NCBI RefSeq assembly: GCF_023283485.1
Contig: NZ_JAKILU010000001.1
Location: 124,001 to 188,000 of the forward strand
DNA length: 64,000 bases
Direction: 5' to 3'
Origin: Shewanella glacialipiscicola
GTDB lineage: Bacteria; Pseudomonadota; Gammaproteobacteria; Enterobacterales; Shewanellaceae
Shown here: one piece after another, positions 9,417-18,600 of the stretch
Layout of the letters: each line of letters starts with the position of its first letter
How positions within the stretch are numbered: the stretch's first letter is position 1
Program-made: the position numbers and the translations under genes
The notes under the pieces: generated by a model
What the model saw: only the letters and a program-made list of their open reading frames with translations
The model's database searches: none
Told to the model about the DNA's origin: nothing

Positions 9417-10364
9417 ATGATCACTGCTTATGTCTATGAAAATCGTCATCTTAGTGTGACTGAGCTTGGGGTGCTGGACACTATTCCCTCATCGACCATT
9501 TGGTTAGATTTATATAAACCTGATGATGCAGAGCGTGCATGGTTAAGTCATTTTTCTGTTGAAGAAGTACCAGACGAAGAAGATATCAATGAAATTGAGG
9601 CCTCTGCACGTTTTTATCAAAACAGTGATGGTTTGCATATTAACTCATTATTCCCTCAACGCGTTGGACAGGATGTACGCGGCGTAAACATCTCTTTTAA
9701 TCTCAGGGCTAATTTTCTACTGACTATTCGTGAAGAAGATGTCGGTCTGATCCGATTATTGCGTAACTATTTGCGTCTGGGACGGTTAGAGGTGTCGACG
9801 CCGCAGGAATTATTTCTCGAACTTTTTAATCTGAAAGTAGAGCATCTGTCTGACTTAATCGAAGACGTCTACACAGTGCTTGAAAACGTTGGAGAGCAAG
9901 TGTTTGATAATGATAAGCTTGACGATGTATTTAAGTTAATTACGTTACAAGAAGATTCTAATGGCAAAATCCGTTTAAGTTTGCTCGATACCCAGCGATC
10001 ACTGCGTTACATGCAGCGTTATTATCGTGGCCAGTTATCTGATGAGCACTTGAAAGATTTACGGGAAATGTTGTCGGATATCGAATCTTTAATGCCCCAC
10101 AGTCAGTTTATATTCGATAAATTAAACTTTCTGCTTGATGCCGCTATGGGTTTTAGTGGTCTACAACAGAATAAAATCATCAAAATATTCTCGGTTGCCG
10201 CAGTGGTTTTTTTACCTCCGACATTAATCGCCAGTAGCTACGGGATGAACTTTGCCATTATGCCCGAGCTTGCGTGGCAATATGGTTATCCTATGGCGAT
10301 TGTGATGATGGTGGCCAGTGCTGCAGGCACATATTTTTTCTTTAAACGTAAGCATTGGTTATAA
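9417..10364 (+). CDS. corA: Magnesium/cobalt transporter CorA
   Basis: Inner-membrane pentameric channel for Mg2+ and Co2+. The 315 residues have a large acidic cytoplasmic domain (DEEDINEIEASARFY near 60), a long helix region, and two C-terminal membrane segments with the signature YGMNF between them. The C-terminal basic tail KRKHWL is typical. An in-frame ATG at 9399 exists, but AGGAGG at 9408-9413 sits in the right place only for ATG 9417, which also matches the family N terminus (MITAYVYENRHL). An intrinsic terminator follows. Confidence 0.96.
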   Translation: MITAYVYENRHLSVTELGVLDTIPSSTIWLDLYKPDDAERAWLSHFSVEEVPDEEDINEIEASARFYQNSDGLHINSLFPQRVGQDVRGVNISFNLRANFLLTIREEDVGLIRLLRNYLRLGRLEVSTPQELFLELFNLKVEHLSDLIEDVYTVLENVGEQVFDNDKLDDVFKLITLQEDSNGKIRLSLLDTQRSLRYMQRYYRGQLSDEHLKDLREMLSDIESLMPHSQFIFDKLNFLLDAAMGFSGLQQNKIIKIFSVAAVVFLPPTLIASSYGMNFAIMPELAWQYGYPMAIVMMVASAAGTYFFFKRKHWL

Positions 10365-10415
10365 TTCAAATCTTTAAAGGAGTTAGCTGTTATTGAGTCA
10401 CATTAGAATGTAGGT

Positions 10416-10450
10416 AAAAAGGGGCGAATAATTAATTTGCCCCTTTTTAT
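10416..10450 (+). terminator. Terminator of corA
   Basis: Stem AAAAAGGGGC / GCCCCTTTTT with a 13-base AT-rich loop. It starts about 50 bases after the corA stop. Confidence 0.85.
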
Positions 10451-10689
10451 TCAATAATTGGCATGGCTGGATGGTAGAGTCGCGCTAGAGGTTTGGCTTC
10501 AGCTCAGAATGTGACTGATTAAAAATAAATCGATTTATCCATTGTAATTAATGCATAGCGGCTTTTAATACTTTATATGTGTTATATACCGAGCAATCTA
10601 AGATGAACATAATCTCATGAGTATTACTTTACAATGAGTTAACGAACATGCCAGCATAAACCTATAATTAATCAATCCGTTGAGTATGT
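10451..10689. other. corA-oxygenase intergenic region
   Basis: The gap between corA and the next gene is 325 bases in all; after the terminator about 240 AT-rich bases remain. No gene, RNA or clear operator was recognised. The downstream oxygenase start (ATG 10690) has only a weak ribosome-binding sequence. Confidence 0.4.
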
Positions 10690-11385
10690 ATGGACTTTAT
10701 TGAAGTATACCCAAATGCACTACCTGATGAATTGTGCGATCGCCTTATATTGGCATTTGATGAGCATAGCGGTGTTGTTGATGGTCAAACGGGTAATGGT
10801 ATTGATCCGGAAAAGAAAATCAGTCGTGATTTAACCTTAGACAATTTTGCTGATTTACTACCTTTGAAAAATGAGCTTTTAGGTCACACCTTAGTGGGGG
10901 CGGTGGACTATTTTACTCAGTATTCGATGGCGTTAATGGGCGCGGTTGCCGTGTCGGTAAATGATGAACAAGGACAGCTAACAACATTAACTCCAGCTAA
11001 TTTTGCCGCGCTTGGTGTGCCTAGGGTTGATGGACTAGTAAGATATTTATATCGTAGTGGTAGTATTAATATTCAGAAGTATCAGCAAAATAAGGGCGGC
11101 TATCCCCATTGGCATTCGGAGCAGTTTCCACAGAATGGTCATAACGAAGCTTTACACCGTGTCGTATTATATATGTTTTATTTAAATGATGTTGAAGAGG
11201 GCGGCGAAACTGAATTCTATTATCAACAACGTAAAATATCCCCTAAAAAAGGCACTATGGTTATCGCGCCCGCAGGATTTACCCACTCACATCGTGGTAA
11301 TAGGCCCGTCAGTGGTGATAAATATATTGTCACCTCTTGGCTTATGTTTAACCGTGCTGAAAAGTTATATGCCATCCTTGCTTAA
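10690..11385 (+). CDS. 2-oxoglutarate/Fe(II)-dependent oxygenase, prolyl 4-hydroxylase-like
   Basis: Predicted non-haem iron dioxygenase (prolyl 4-hydroxylase alpha/PKHD-like fold), 231 residues. The C-terminal half holds the double-stranded beta-helix: metal ligands His142 and Glu144 (HWHSEQ), the EEGGETEFYY strand (169-178), distal His199 or His201 (FTHSHRG) and 2OG-anchoring Lys211 (GDKYIVTSW). The first facial-triad carboxylate is Glu, not the usual Asp. The substrate is unknown. It is monocistronic and ends only 15 bases before the convergent phoQ stop, with no terminator between them. Confidence 0.85.
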   Translation: MDFIEVYPNALPDELCDRLILAFDEHSGVVDGQTGNGIDPEKKISRDLTLDNFADLLPLKNELLGHTLVGAVDYFTQYSMALMGAVAVSVNDEQGQLTTLTPANFAALGVPRVDGLVRYLYRSGSINIQKYQQNKGGYPHWHSEQFPQNGHNEALHRVVLYMFYLNDVEEGGETEFYYQQRKISPKKGTMVIAPAGFTHSHRGNRPVSGDKYIVTSWLMFNRAEKLYAILA

Positions 11386-11400
11386 ATATATTTCAATTAA

Positions 11401-12750
11401 TTAGGTCGGGATACGGATCCTAAAGAGTGCGCCTTCTAATCGGCTTTCCTCTATTTTTAAGCTACCCCCGTAACTGTGGACGATTTCGTCACATACGGCT
11501 AGGCCGATACCTTGTCCTGGCGATTGAGTATCTGCGCGGACACCGCGCTGAATAATTTTTTGTTTCAATTTTTCTTCAACACCAGGCCCGTCATCTTCGA
11601 CAACCAGCTCAAATTCACCCTGTGGATTAATGTGCGCACTCACATGAACTTGGCTAATGCATAGCCGAAATGCGTTTTCCATTAGGTTGCCACATAATTC
11701 CATTAAATCGCCTTTGTTGCCTGGAAACATTAAATTTGGGCTGATATTGGCACTAAACTGTACTTGTTTTTCGCGGTAAATTTTAAATAACATTTGTGCC
11801 AGCTGTTCAACTAATGGCGCAATGGCTGTTTGTTCTTGTTTTAGACCTTGGCGGCCGAGCATGGCTCGTTTAAGTTGATATTTTACCAACTGATCCATTT
11901 GGCTCACTTGTTCCATGATCTTTTCGCTCGCAGATTGCTTATTTAAACTGGCGTCGTCAGTGATGGCATGCACCGCGGCTAAGCGAGTCTTTAAGCTATG
12001 TGCTAAGTCGTTCATCGCATTCTGATAACGCTCTTGCTGGGCGCTGGATTGTTGTAACATTTGGTTAAGTGCTTGGGTTACGCCCTCAAGCTCGACAGGA
12101 TAACCCTCGGAAAGTGATTTGCTTTTACCTTGGTTAATCGATTGCAACTCATTTTTCATTCGCACCAGCGGCCGCATTCCCCAATAGGCTGCACTGATTA
12201 ATAGAATGAGTGCTAAGGCTAAAACCATGGCTAAACGGATATAGGTACGTTTACTAAATTTACTGTATTCTTGCTCGAGTTTAGCCGCATCTTTCATCAC
12301 CAGAAGGTTGTAATGCTCGCCTGCAATATCTACTGCGAGCAGATAAACAAAGTAACCTCTGTCGTCAGCCATAGTGAGATAGTAGGGTGGGGAATCATTG
12401 CGAATTTCGTTAAAACGCTCGCAGGTATCAAATAAGCCGCGATCGACAGCTAATGACGAGGTCCAGACTTGTTTGAACTTTTCATCACAACTGGCAATCA
12501 CATACCGCTCTTGTTTATTATTCTCTTCTAGCCAAGCGCTAGTATCGGGGATCAGATCATGTTCACGTAATTCTGCAGCTACTTGGGGGATTTCGGCAAT
12601 AAGTTGCGCGGTTTCTTCGTTATAACTATTTTGCGCGTGCAAAATATTTACCATCCAAGCTAGACCAAAACCGACTAAGGCAATAATCGAGAGTGAGGTG
12701 ATAAACATGCGCGTCAGTAGACGTTTTTTAAACTTTACTCTTAATGGCAT
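11401..12750 (-). CDS. phoQ: PhoQ-type sensor histidine kinase
   Basis: Membrane histidine kinase of the PhoQ group, 449 residues. TM1 is at about 13-37 and TM2 at about 171-192; the periplasmic sensor between them is about 135 residues. HAMP is at about 190-245, the H box NDLAHSLKTRLAAV has His251, and the ATPase domain has NLMENAF, VEDDGPGVEE and GQGIGLAVCDEIV, close to the PhoQ family. The H box carries Arg256 where a proline is usual (HSLKTP). The start overlaps the end of phoP by 10 bases, so phoPQ is an operon. The signal (Mg2+, acid, peptides) is known for enteric PhoQ; it is inferred here. Confidence 0.88.
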   Translation of the reverse strand: MPLRVKFKKRLLTRMFITSLSIIALVGFGLAWMVNILHAQNSYNEETAQLIAEIPQVAAELREHDLIPDTSAWLEENNKQERYVIASCDEKFKQVWTSSLAVDRGLFDTCERFNEIRNDSPPYYLTMADDRGYFVYLLAVDIAGEHYNLLVMKDAAKLEQEYSKFSKRTYIRLAMVLALALILLISAAYWGMRPLVRMKNELQSINQGKSKSLSEGYPVELEGVTQALNQMLQQSSAQQERYQNAMNDLAHSLKTRLAAVHAITDDASLNKQSASEKIMEQVSQMDQLVKYQLKRAMLGRQGLKQEQTAIAPLVEQLAQMLFKIYREKQVQFSANISPNLMFPGNKGDLMELCGNLMENAFRLCISQVHVSAHINPQGEFELVVEDDGPGVEEKLKQKIIQRGVRADTQSPGQGIGLAVCDEIVHSYGGSLKIEESRLEGALFRIRIPT

Positions 12751-13415
12751 GGCAGATTAAATTTATATCCTTGGCCACGAATAGTTAATATCGGGTTGTC
12801 AATACTATCGTGGGTGAGTTTTTTACGTAGGCGGCTGACCATCACTTCAATCGTATTTGGGTCACCTTCTTTGTCGCCATAAATCACATCGAGCAGACGC
12901 TGCTTCGCTACCACTTCATGGCAATGCCGCATTAGGTATTCAAGGATTAAATATTCAAAGGCGGTGATTTCCATCATCTCATCACCAAGCGTAACTTGCT
13001 TAGCTGCAAGGTCGAGTTTTAATTCTCCGCTGCAAATAACAGATTTGACAAAACCTGCGCTACGGCGCACAAGCGCATCAAGCCTCGCCACAAGCTCCTC
13101 CTTCTGAAAGGGTTTTACTAAGTAGTCATCAGCACCCGCATTCAGACCTTCGACTTTATCTTGCCAGTTCACCCGTGCTGTAAGGATTAATATTGGCGCT
13201 TTAAGTTCGGCTTCACGTAATTGTTGAATTAAGCTAATACCATCTTGATCGGGGAGGCCTAAATCGACGATAGCAACATCAATGGGGTAATTAGTTGCCT
13301 GATAAAACCCTTCTTTAGCCGTTAGCGCCACTTGAACCTGATTGCCAAGATCGCTTAACTGTACTTTTAAGTGATGGGATAAAATCAGATCATCTTCAAC
13401 AACTAAAATTCTCAT
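12741..13415 (-). CDS. phoP: PhoP-type response regulator
   Basis: OmpR-class DNA-binding response regulator, 224 residues. The receiver domain has the acidic pocket VVEDD at 5-9, phospho-acceptor Asp51 (VDLGLPD) and the switch lysine in YLVKPF. The winged-helix domain follows from about 125 and ends in RGQGYKFNL, the usual OmpR-family end. It pairs with the overlapping phoQ and the pair resembles enteric PhoPQ in both proteins. Target genes cannot be read here. The 180 bases upstream contain no other gene and should hold its promoter. Confidence 0.9.
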   Translation of the reverse strand: MRILVVEDDLILSHHLKVQLSDLGNQVQVALTAKEGFYQATNYPIDVAIVDLGLPDQDGISLIQQLREAELKAPILILTARVNWQDKVEGLNAGADDYLVKPFQKEELVARLDALVRRSAGFVKSVICSGELKLDLAAKQVTLGDEMMEITAFEYLILEYLMRHCHEVVAKQRLLDVIYGDKEGDPNTIEVMVSRLRKKLTHDSIDNPILTIRGQGYKFNLPCH

Positions 13416-13596
13416 ATATGTGGCCTTAAAGTGGATGAGTTAAATCTTTGCAAGTTTGCCAATACGTCTACGTAAAATTATATTAATAACCAAATTAGAG
13501 TGTCAGCATATGTCAACAGAACTTAACCTCTGCTGACCGAGCTGAAGCAATGATTAAAATAACTACTTTTCGATAACGAGTGTTATATAAAGAAGG

Positions 13597-13956
13597 TTAA
13601 CGTAGGGAAGAGCGGCCCCAGGAGAACTTCTGTTTTCGAATGCGTAAAATACCATTTACACACATAATTGCTCCTAAGGTAAATAACATTACCGCTATCA
13701 TAATAAAAGATAATCTTAGCCAAGGCGTTTCTTGTTCGAGGCGAATTTGAACGGTTTCGAAGGCAGTAACGCCCCAGACAGTAAACACACTAATAAATAG
13801 TACAATTTGTAATAATCTGAGTAAATATAGTGATCTGAAGAGTAAGGCTAGAGGAGCTAATGCAAAAGGAATAGCAAAAGTAATTTGTTCGTAACGTAGG
13901 AAATGTGCACTCAATAGCCAACATGCTATCAAGATCCAAAGCATTCTCCACCACAT
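13597..13956 (-). CDS. Small four-helix membrane protein
   Basis: 119-residue hydrophobic protein that I do not recognise. Segments at about 3-20, 26-46, 47-65 and 80-103 look membrane-spanning, with a basic C-terminal tail (RIRKQKFSWGRSSLR) expected inside the cell. It lies alone between phoP and the symporter gene, with no visible terminator. It could be a DUF-type inner-membrane protein; no function is proposed. Confidence 0.65.
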   Translation of the reverse strand: MWWRMLWILIACWLLSAHFLRYEQITFAIPFALAPLALLFRSLYLLRLLQIVLFISVFTVWGVTAFETVQIRLEQETPWLRLSFIMIAVMLFTLGAIMCVNGILRIRKQKFSWGRSSLR

Positions 13957-14071
13957 ATTTTAACTCCGTTATACGTATAAACCAGAAAGATAATGTATCG
14001 AAAGATAGCATTCTATTCTATTGGCATGTCCACGTTTTATTAATTTGAAAATACTGATTGAATTGATCATA

Positions 14072-14100
14072 AAATAAAACGCCCAACACAATGTGGGCGT
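14072..14100 (-). terminator. Terminator of the symporter gene
   Basis: On the minus strand ACGCCCA pairs with TGGGCGT across an eight-base loop, followed by TTTATTTT. It lies 36 bases after the symporter stop. Confidence 0.82.
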
Positions 14101-14135
14101 GATAAACATATCAAGATTAAGATATTTTATTGCGG

Positions 14136-15434
14136 TTATGAACCGTCGAAATGACTCGAAATCTTGCCCGCTTGAGTATTATTAAATACCTCTTCGTTAA
14201 ACTCGCCCTCTGACTTAGCAATAATCACCGTTGCCACACAATCACCCGTTACGTTGACTGCCGTGCGCACCATATCTAACAGGCGATCTACACCGATAAT
14301 TAAAGCAATACCTTCGACAGGCAAACCGACTTGGTTTAGCACCATCGCCAACATAATCAGTCCCACACCAGGTACGCCTGCGGTTCCAATAGAGGCTAAG
14401 GTTGCGGTAACGACTACAGCAGCATAATCAGTTAGTGAGAGTTCAATACCAAAAACCTGTGCAATAAACACTGTGGCAACGCCTTGCATGATGGCTGTGC
14501 CATCCATGTTAATGGTTGCACCTAAGGGGAGCGTAAATGCGGCAATCTTATTATCGACACCTAACCTATGTTCAGAGGCTTCTATGGTGATCGGCAAAGT
14601 AGCATTTGAACTTGCTGTTGAGAAGGCAAACAGCTGTACATCACGCATTTTCCGAATAAATATTAAGGGGTTGAGGCCTGAGAATAGTTTTAGAAGTGTA
14701 GGGTAAACAATAAATGCATGGACCAGTAATACGCCTAGTACCACGAAGAAATATTTAACCACACTCCCAAAGGTTTCTAAACCGAGTGTTAATGCGAGCT
14801 TTGCCATCAGTGCAAATACACCATAAGGTGCAAGCTGCATGATCAATGTCACGACACGCATAATCACTTCGTTTAAATCTTCAAACAAAGCCGCCACGCG
14901 CTTACCCCTTTCACCAATATGCGCAATTGCAAAACCAAAAATAACCGCAAAAATAATAATTTGCAGCATATTGCCTTCGCTCAATGCATGCATCGGATTG
15001 GTGGGGACGATATTGATTATTACACTTGAAAGACTTGGCGCCTCTTTGGCGACATACTCCATTTTCTCTGAAGCCAGAGAAGCGTTTCCGGGATGTATAA
15101 GAACTGCGCTGACAATAGCAACCACTAGGGCTATTGCAGTGGTGAATAAATAAAAGGCGAGGGTTTTACCACCTAAGCGGCCCAGCTTTGAAGGTTCACT
15201 CAGTGAACAAGTTCCGCAGACTAATGAAATAAAGACTAAAGGAACAACGAGCATTTTTAAGCTAGAGATGAAAATAGTACCAATAACGTGCAAGAAACCT
15301 TCAGTAATATAATCATTCACAATATCGCTTTCTGGGAAGGCATTGCGAAGTATGAGACCTAAAGCAATACCTGCTCCCATACCGATCAGAATTTTACTTG
15401 TAAGGCCGAGTTTATTTTTTATCGAAATTGCCAT
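14136..15434 (-). CDS. Dicarboxylate/amino acid:cation symporter (DAACS family)
   Basis: Secondary transporter of the GltP/DctA family (432 residues) that takes up C4-dicarboxylates or acidic amino acids with protons or sodium. Landmarks are the re-entrant loop FSTASSNATLPITIE, the TM7 motif INMDGTAIMQG, and the C-terminal substrate-binding segment VNVTGDCVATVI. Eight hydrophobic segments can be followed. Whether it carries glutamate, aspartate or fumarate/succinate cannot be settled from sequence reading; the Asp in NVTGD fits both. It is monocistronic with its own terminator. Confidence 0.9.
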   Translation of the reverse strand: MAISIKNKLGLTSKILIGMGAGIALGLILRNAFPESDIVNDYITEGFLHVIGTIFISSLKMLVVPLVFISLVCGTCSLSEPSKLGRLGGKTLAFYLFTTAIALVVAIVSAVLIHPGNASLASEKMEYVAKEAPSLSSVIINIVPTNPMHALSEGNMLQIIIFAVIFGFAIAHIGERGKRVAALFEDLNEVIMRVVTLIMQLAPYGVFALMAKLALTLGLETFGSVVKYFFVVLGVLLVHAFIVYPTLLKLFSGLNPLIFIRKMRDVQLFAFSTASSNATLPITIEASEHRLGVDNKIAAFTLPLGATINMDGTAIMQGVATVFIAQVFGIELSLTDYAAVVVTATLASIGTAGVPGVGLIMLAMVLNQVGLPVEGIALIIGVDRLLDMVRTAVNVTGDCVATVIIAKSEGEFNEEVFNNTQAGKISSHFDGS

Positions 15435-15656
15435 TGGAAGTCCTGTGTGTTTTTTTATACTTTCTATTTTTTGGCGCTCACAAGACTAGCAAGAAATACT
15501 TGAATATGAAATGCCATTTTACGTTAAAATATTGGCATAATTTTGAGTTAGGATGATATTAAAATAGATATTTTGTGTGAAAAAAGTGTAATGTTAGCCT
15601 ATAAGTTATAAGCGTTTTGCTTAGGTATTATCATCAGAGTAACAGGGAGCCTGACA

Positions 15657-18600
15657 ATGAAGTCAGCGTATAAAGTTTTTCTCGCAGGAATGTGTTCACT
15701 TTTCTTATTCGCATGTGGTGGTGGAGGCAGTATCTCTGATGATGGGACTGGCACTGAGCCTAAACCAAGTGTTGTGACAGTTACTCTTAGTATTTCTAAT
15801 AGTGACAGTGTTTCTGTTGCGACGCCTGCTGAAGTTAAAGCAACGGTTATTGACTCCAAGACTGGTCCCCTAGCTGGCGTTGTTGTTTCATTCAAGTTAG
15901 ATAATGAAGATTTAGGCTCTTTTACCCCTTCAACAGGGACGCAGTTAACGGACTCATCTGGAGTTGCAACACTTAAACTTAATACTGCAACCTTAGCGGG
16001 GGCAGGTAATATAACGGCAAGTGTTGCGAGCGGGGCTTCTATAACTAAGGGCTTTTATTCAAAGGGAGATGGTGTTGTTCAGCCGGGAACGGGGAATAAA
16101 CTTAACCTATCTCTTTTTAATGCTCAGGGACAGGCTATTACTGACATTAGTTCCGCTATACAAGGAACCGTGAGTGCAATATATACAAATAGTACCGACG
16201 AACCTCTTGCTGGTAAGGTTATTACTTTTACCTCAACATTAGGTAAATTCATACCTGAATCAGGTACCGCGCTAACTGATACAAACGGCCTAGCTACAGT
16301 AATCATCACGGCCGGAACTGTCGCTGGTGCTGGTAAAATAATTGCGAAAGTAGACGATACAGAGTCAAAACCATTTGGATTTAATACTACAGGTGATGAG
16401 GTTGATGTTAAACCAATCGATGCATATAGCATTGCATTAATAATTACTGATTCACAAGGTCAAGAATTAAGAACGATTAGCCATGTTGTTCCTGGTACCG
16501 TAACGGCTTCGTTATTGAAAGACGGAGTACCTACCAGTTATCAAACTGTCTCATTCAATTTAACTGGCCAGGGCATATTAAATCCTTCATCAGGAACCGC
16601 TCTCACTGACTTAGCAGGTAATGCTTCGGTAACATTAGTGACTGGTACTGATGCAGGTGCTGGCACTGTAACTGTTAGTTTTTCACTTGAAAATGAAATA
16701 ATCACCGATAGTTTTAATTTTGACGTCGTGGGTGATGCACCTGGTGGAAATGGCGAAGCTAATTCTTTATCAATACAGTTGACAAATAGTCAGACGAGTT
16801 TGCCAACCACGAATGTCAGTGCAGCACAACCGAGCAAAGTTACGGTTACTTTAATAGATAAAGATGCTACTCCATTGGTTGGTAAAGTGGTGAGTTTTAG
16901 TAGTACCTTAGGAAACTTCCTTCCAGCCAAAGGGACTGCTCTAACAGATACAATTGGTCGTGCTTCTATTATTTTAACCGCTGGTAGCATTGAAGGTGCT
17001 GGTGAGGTCACTGCAAGTTATGGTGCCGCGAAGGCTATTGTCGGTTTTGTTACCGCTGGTGATGATATTGATCCTGTAGAAGCAAGCCCTGAGATCAGTT
17101 TTAATATATATGATTGTAATGGTGTTGCTGCTTGGGACAAAACACTAAAGAACTTTGAGGTTTGTAAGATAACCGATCGTATTACAAACGATAAACCTGG
17201 CATTATTGGTGCTAAAGTGACTCGTTCTGGCAGTACGCAAGCCCTAAAACAAGTTCTTGTTACTGCCGCGACAACATTAGGTGCTATTAGCCCTAATTCA
17301 GGTACAGCAATTACGAATGCTGAGGGTAAAGCTATTCTCGACTTGTACGCGAATGGTAACGTTGGAGCTGGCGAAGTATCCTTAAAAGTCAAAGAGACTG
17401 TATCTACAAAAGCGTTTGATATTGGTCGGATAAATATAAACCTTAAAATTGAGACTGCTCTTGGGGCTGGTTTACTTCCCGCAGGAGGGGCCACAATTCT
17501 AGATGTTTCTGTTTTAAACACTGACAGTTCACTTGTAACTGGACAACCTTTTACCCTTTTATTTACATCGGAATGTACATCTGCCAATAAAGCTGTTATT
17601 GACTCACCGGTGATTACAAATGGTGGGAAAGGCTATGCTACGTATCGAAGTACAGGTTGTGAAATTCAAGATACGGTGACAGTTTCCACTGTTACAGGTG
17701 GTGGAAGTGTTAACGCGAGTACCGTGATTAAGATTGATTCAACTAAAGTAGGCTCCTTACAGTATGTGTCTGCTACGCCCACATTATTAGCGCTGAAAGG
17801 AACAGGTGGTATTGCGGGTGCCGGTGTTCGTTCAGAAACATCTGTAGTGACATTTAAATTATTGGATGAAACTGCTGCACCAGCAGGTCAGGAGCAAATT
17901 TGCTTTGAGTTAAGTACGGAGGTAGGGGGAATTAGTTTAAGCCCTGCTCCATTAGCTCAAGATTATTTAGACTGTCCAAACTTTCCTAAGCCCGGTACCT
18001 CTAACTACCCTTCAGATTTAAGTGCTCAGAATAAGTATGCAGTTGCTATAACTAACAGCTCAGGACTGGCTTCTGTTATTGTTAGAAGTGGAAATCGACC
18101 GACTCCCGTAAAAGTGTTTGCATTATGGTCTGGTAGTACAACTACGGGTCATAATGGCGTGATTTCAAATGTGTCAGATCAACTTGCAATCACAACAGGT
18201 CTTGCTGATGATAATAGTTTCTCTGTCTCAGCATCGACATTTAATCCGGAAGGTTGGGATTATGATAATGAACTTGTAGATATTGATGTTTTAGCAGCAG
18301 ATCACTTTAATAACATGGTTCCAGCTGGAACAGTAATCGTTTTTACTGCAGAAGGAGGTGCTATACCAGGCTCTTGTACAACGGGTGGTTTAACTAATCC
18401 AGATGGTGCCTGCAGCGTTCAATGGCGCAGTCAGAACCCTAGACCTTTTGCTACTACACTTGTGCAATGCCCAGTACCATTTTATGGTGATACTAATCCT
18501 CCTTGTATGGGAACATCAAAGACATTATTTGATTCTGGTATAAATTCATTATTACCTCAACCTAGACCTGGTAGAGCGACTATCACAGCTTATGCTATTG

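Noticed and set aside
17018..17587. 189-residue minus-strand frame inside the Big-1 lipoprotein gene
   Set aside because: Other such frames occur in the same gene (16124-16432, 16790-17011) and reflect repeat composition on the reverse strand; none has a start signal.
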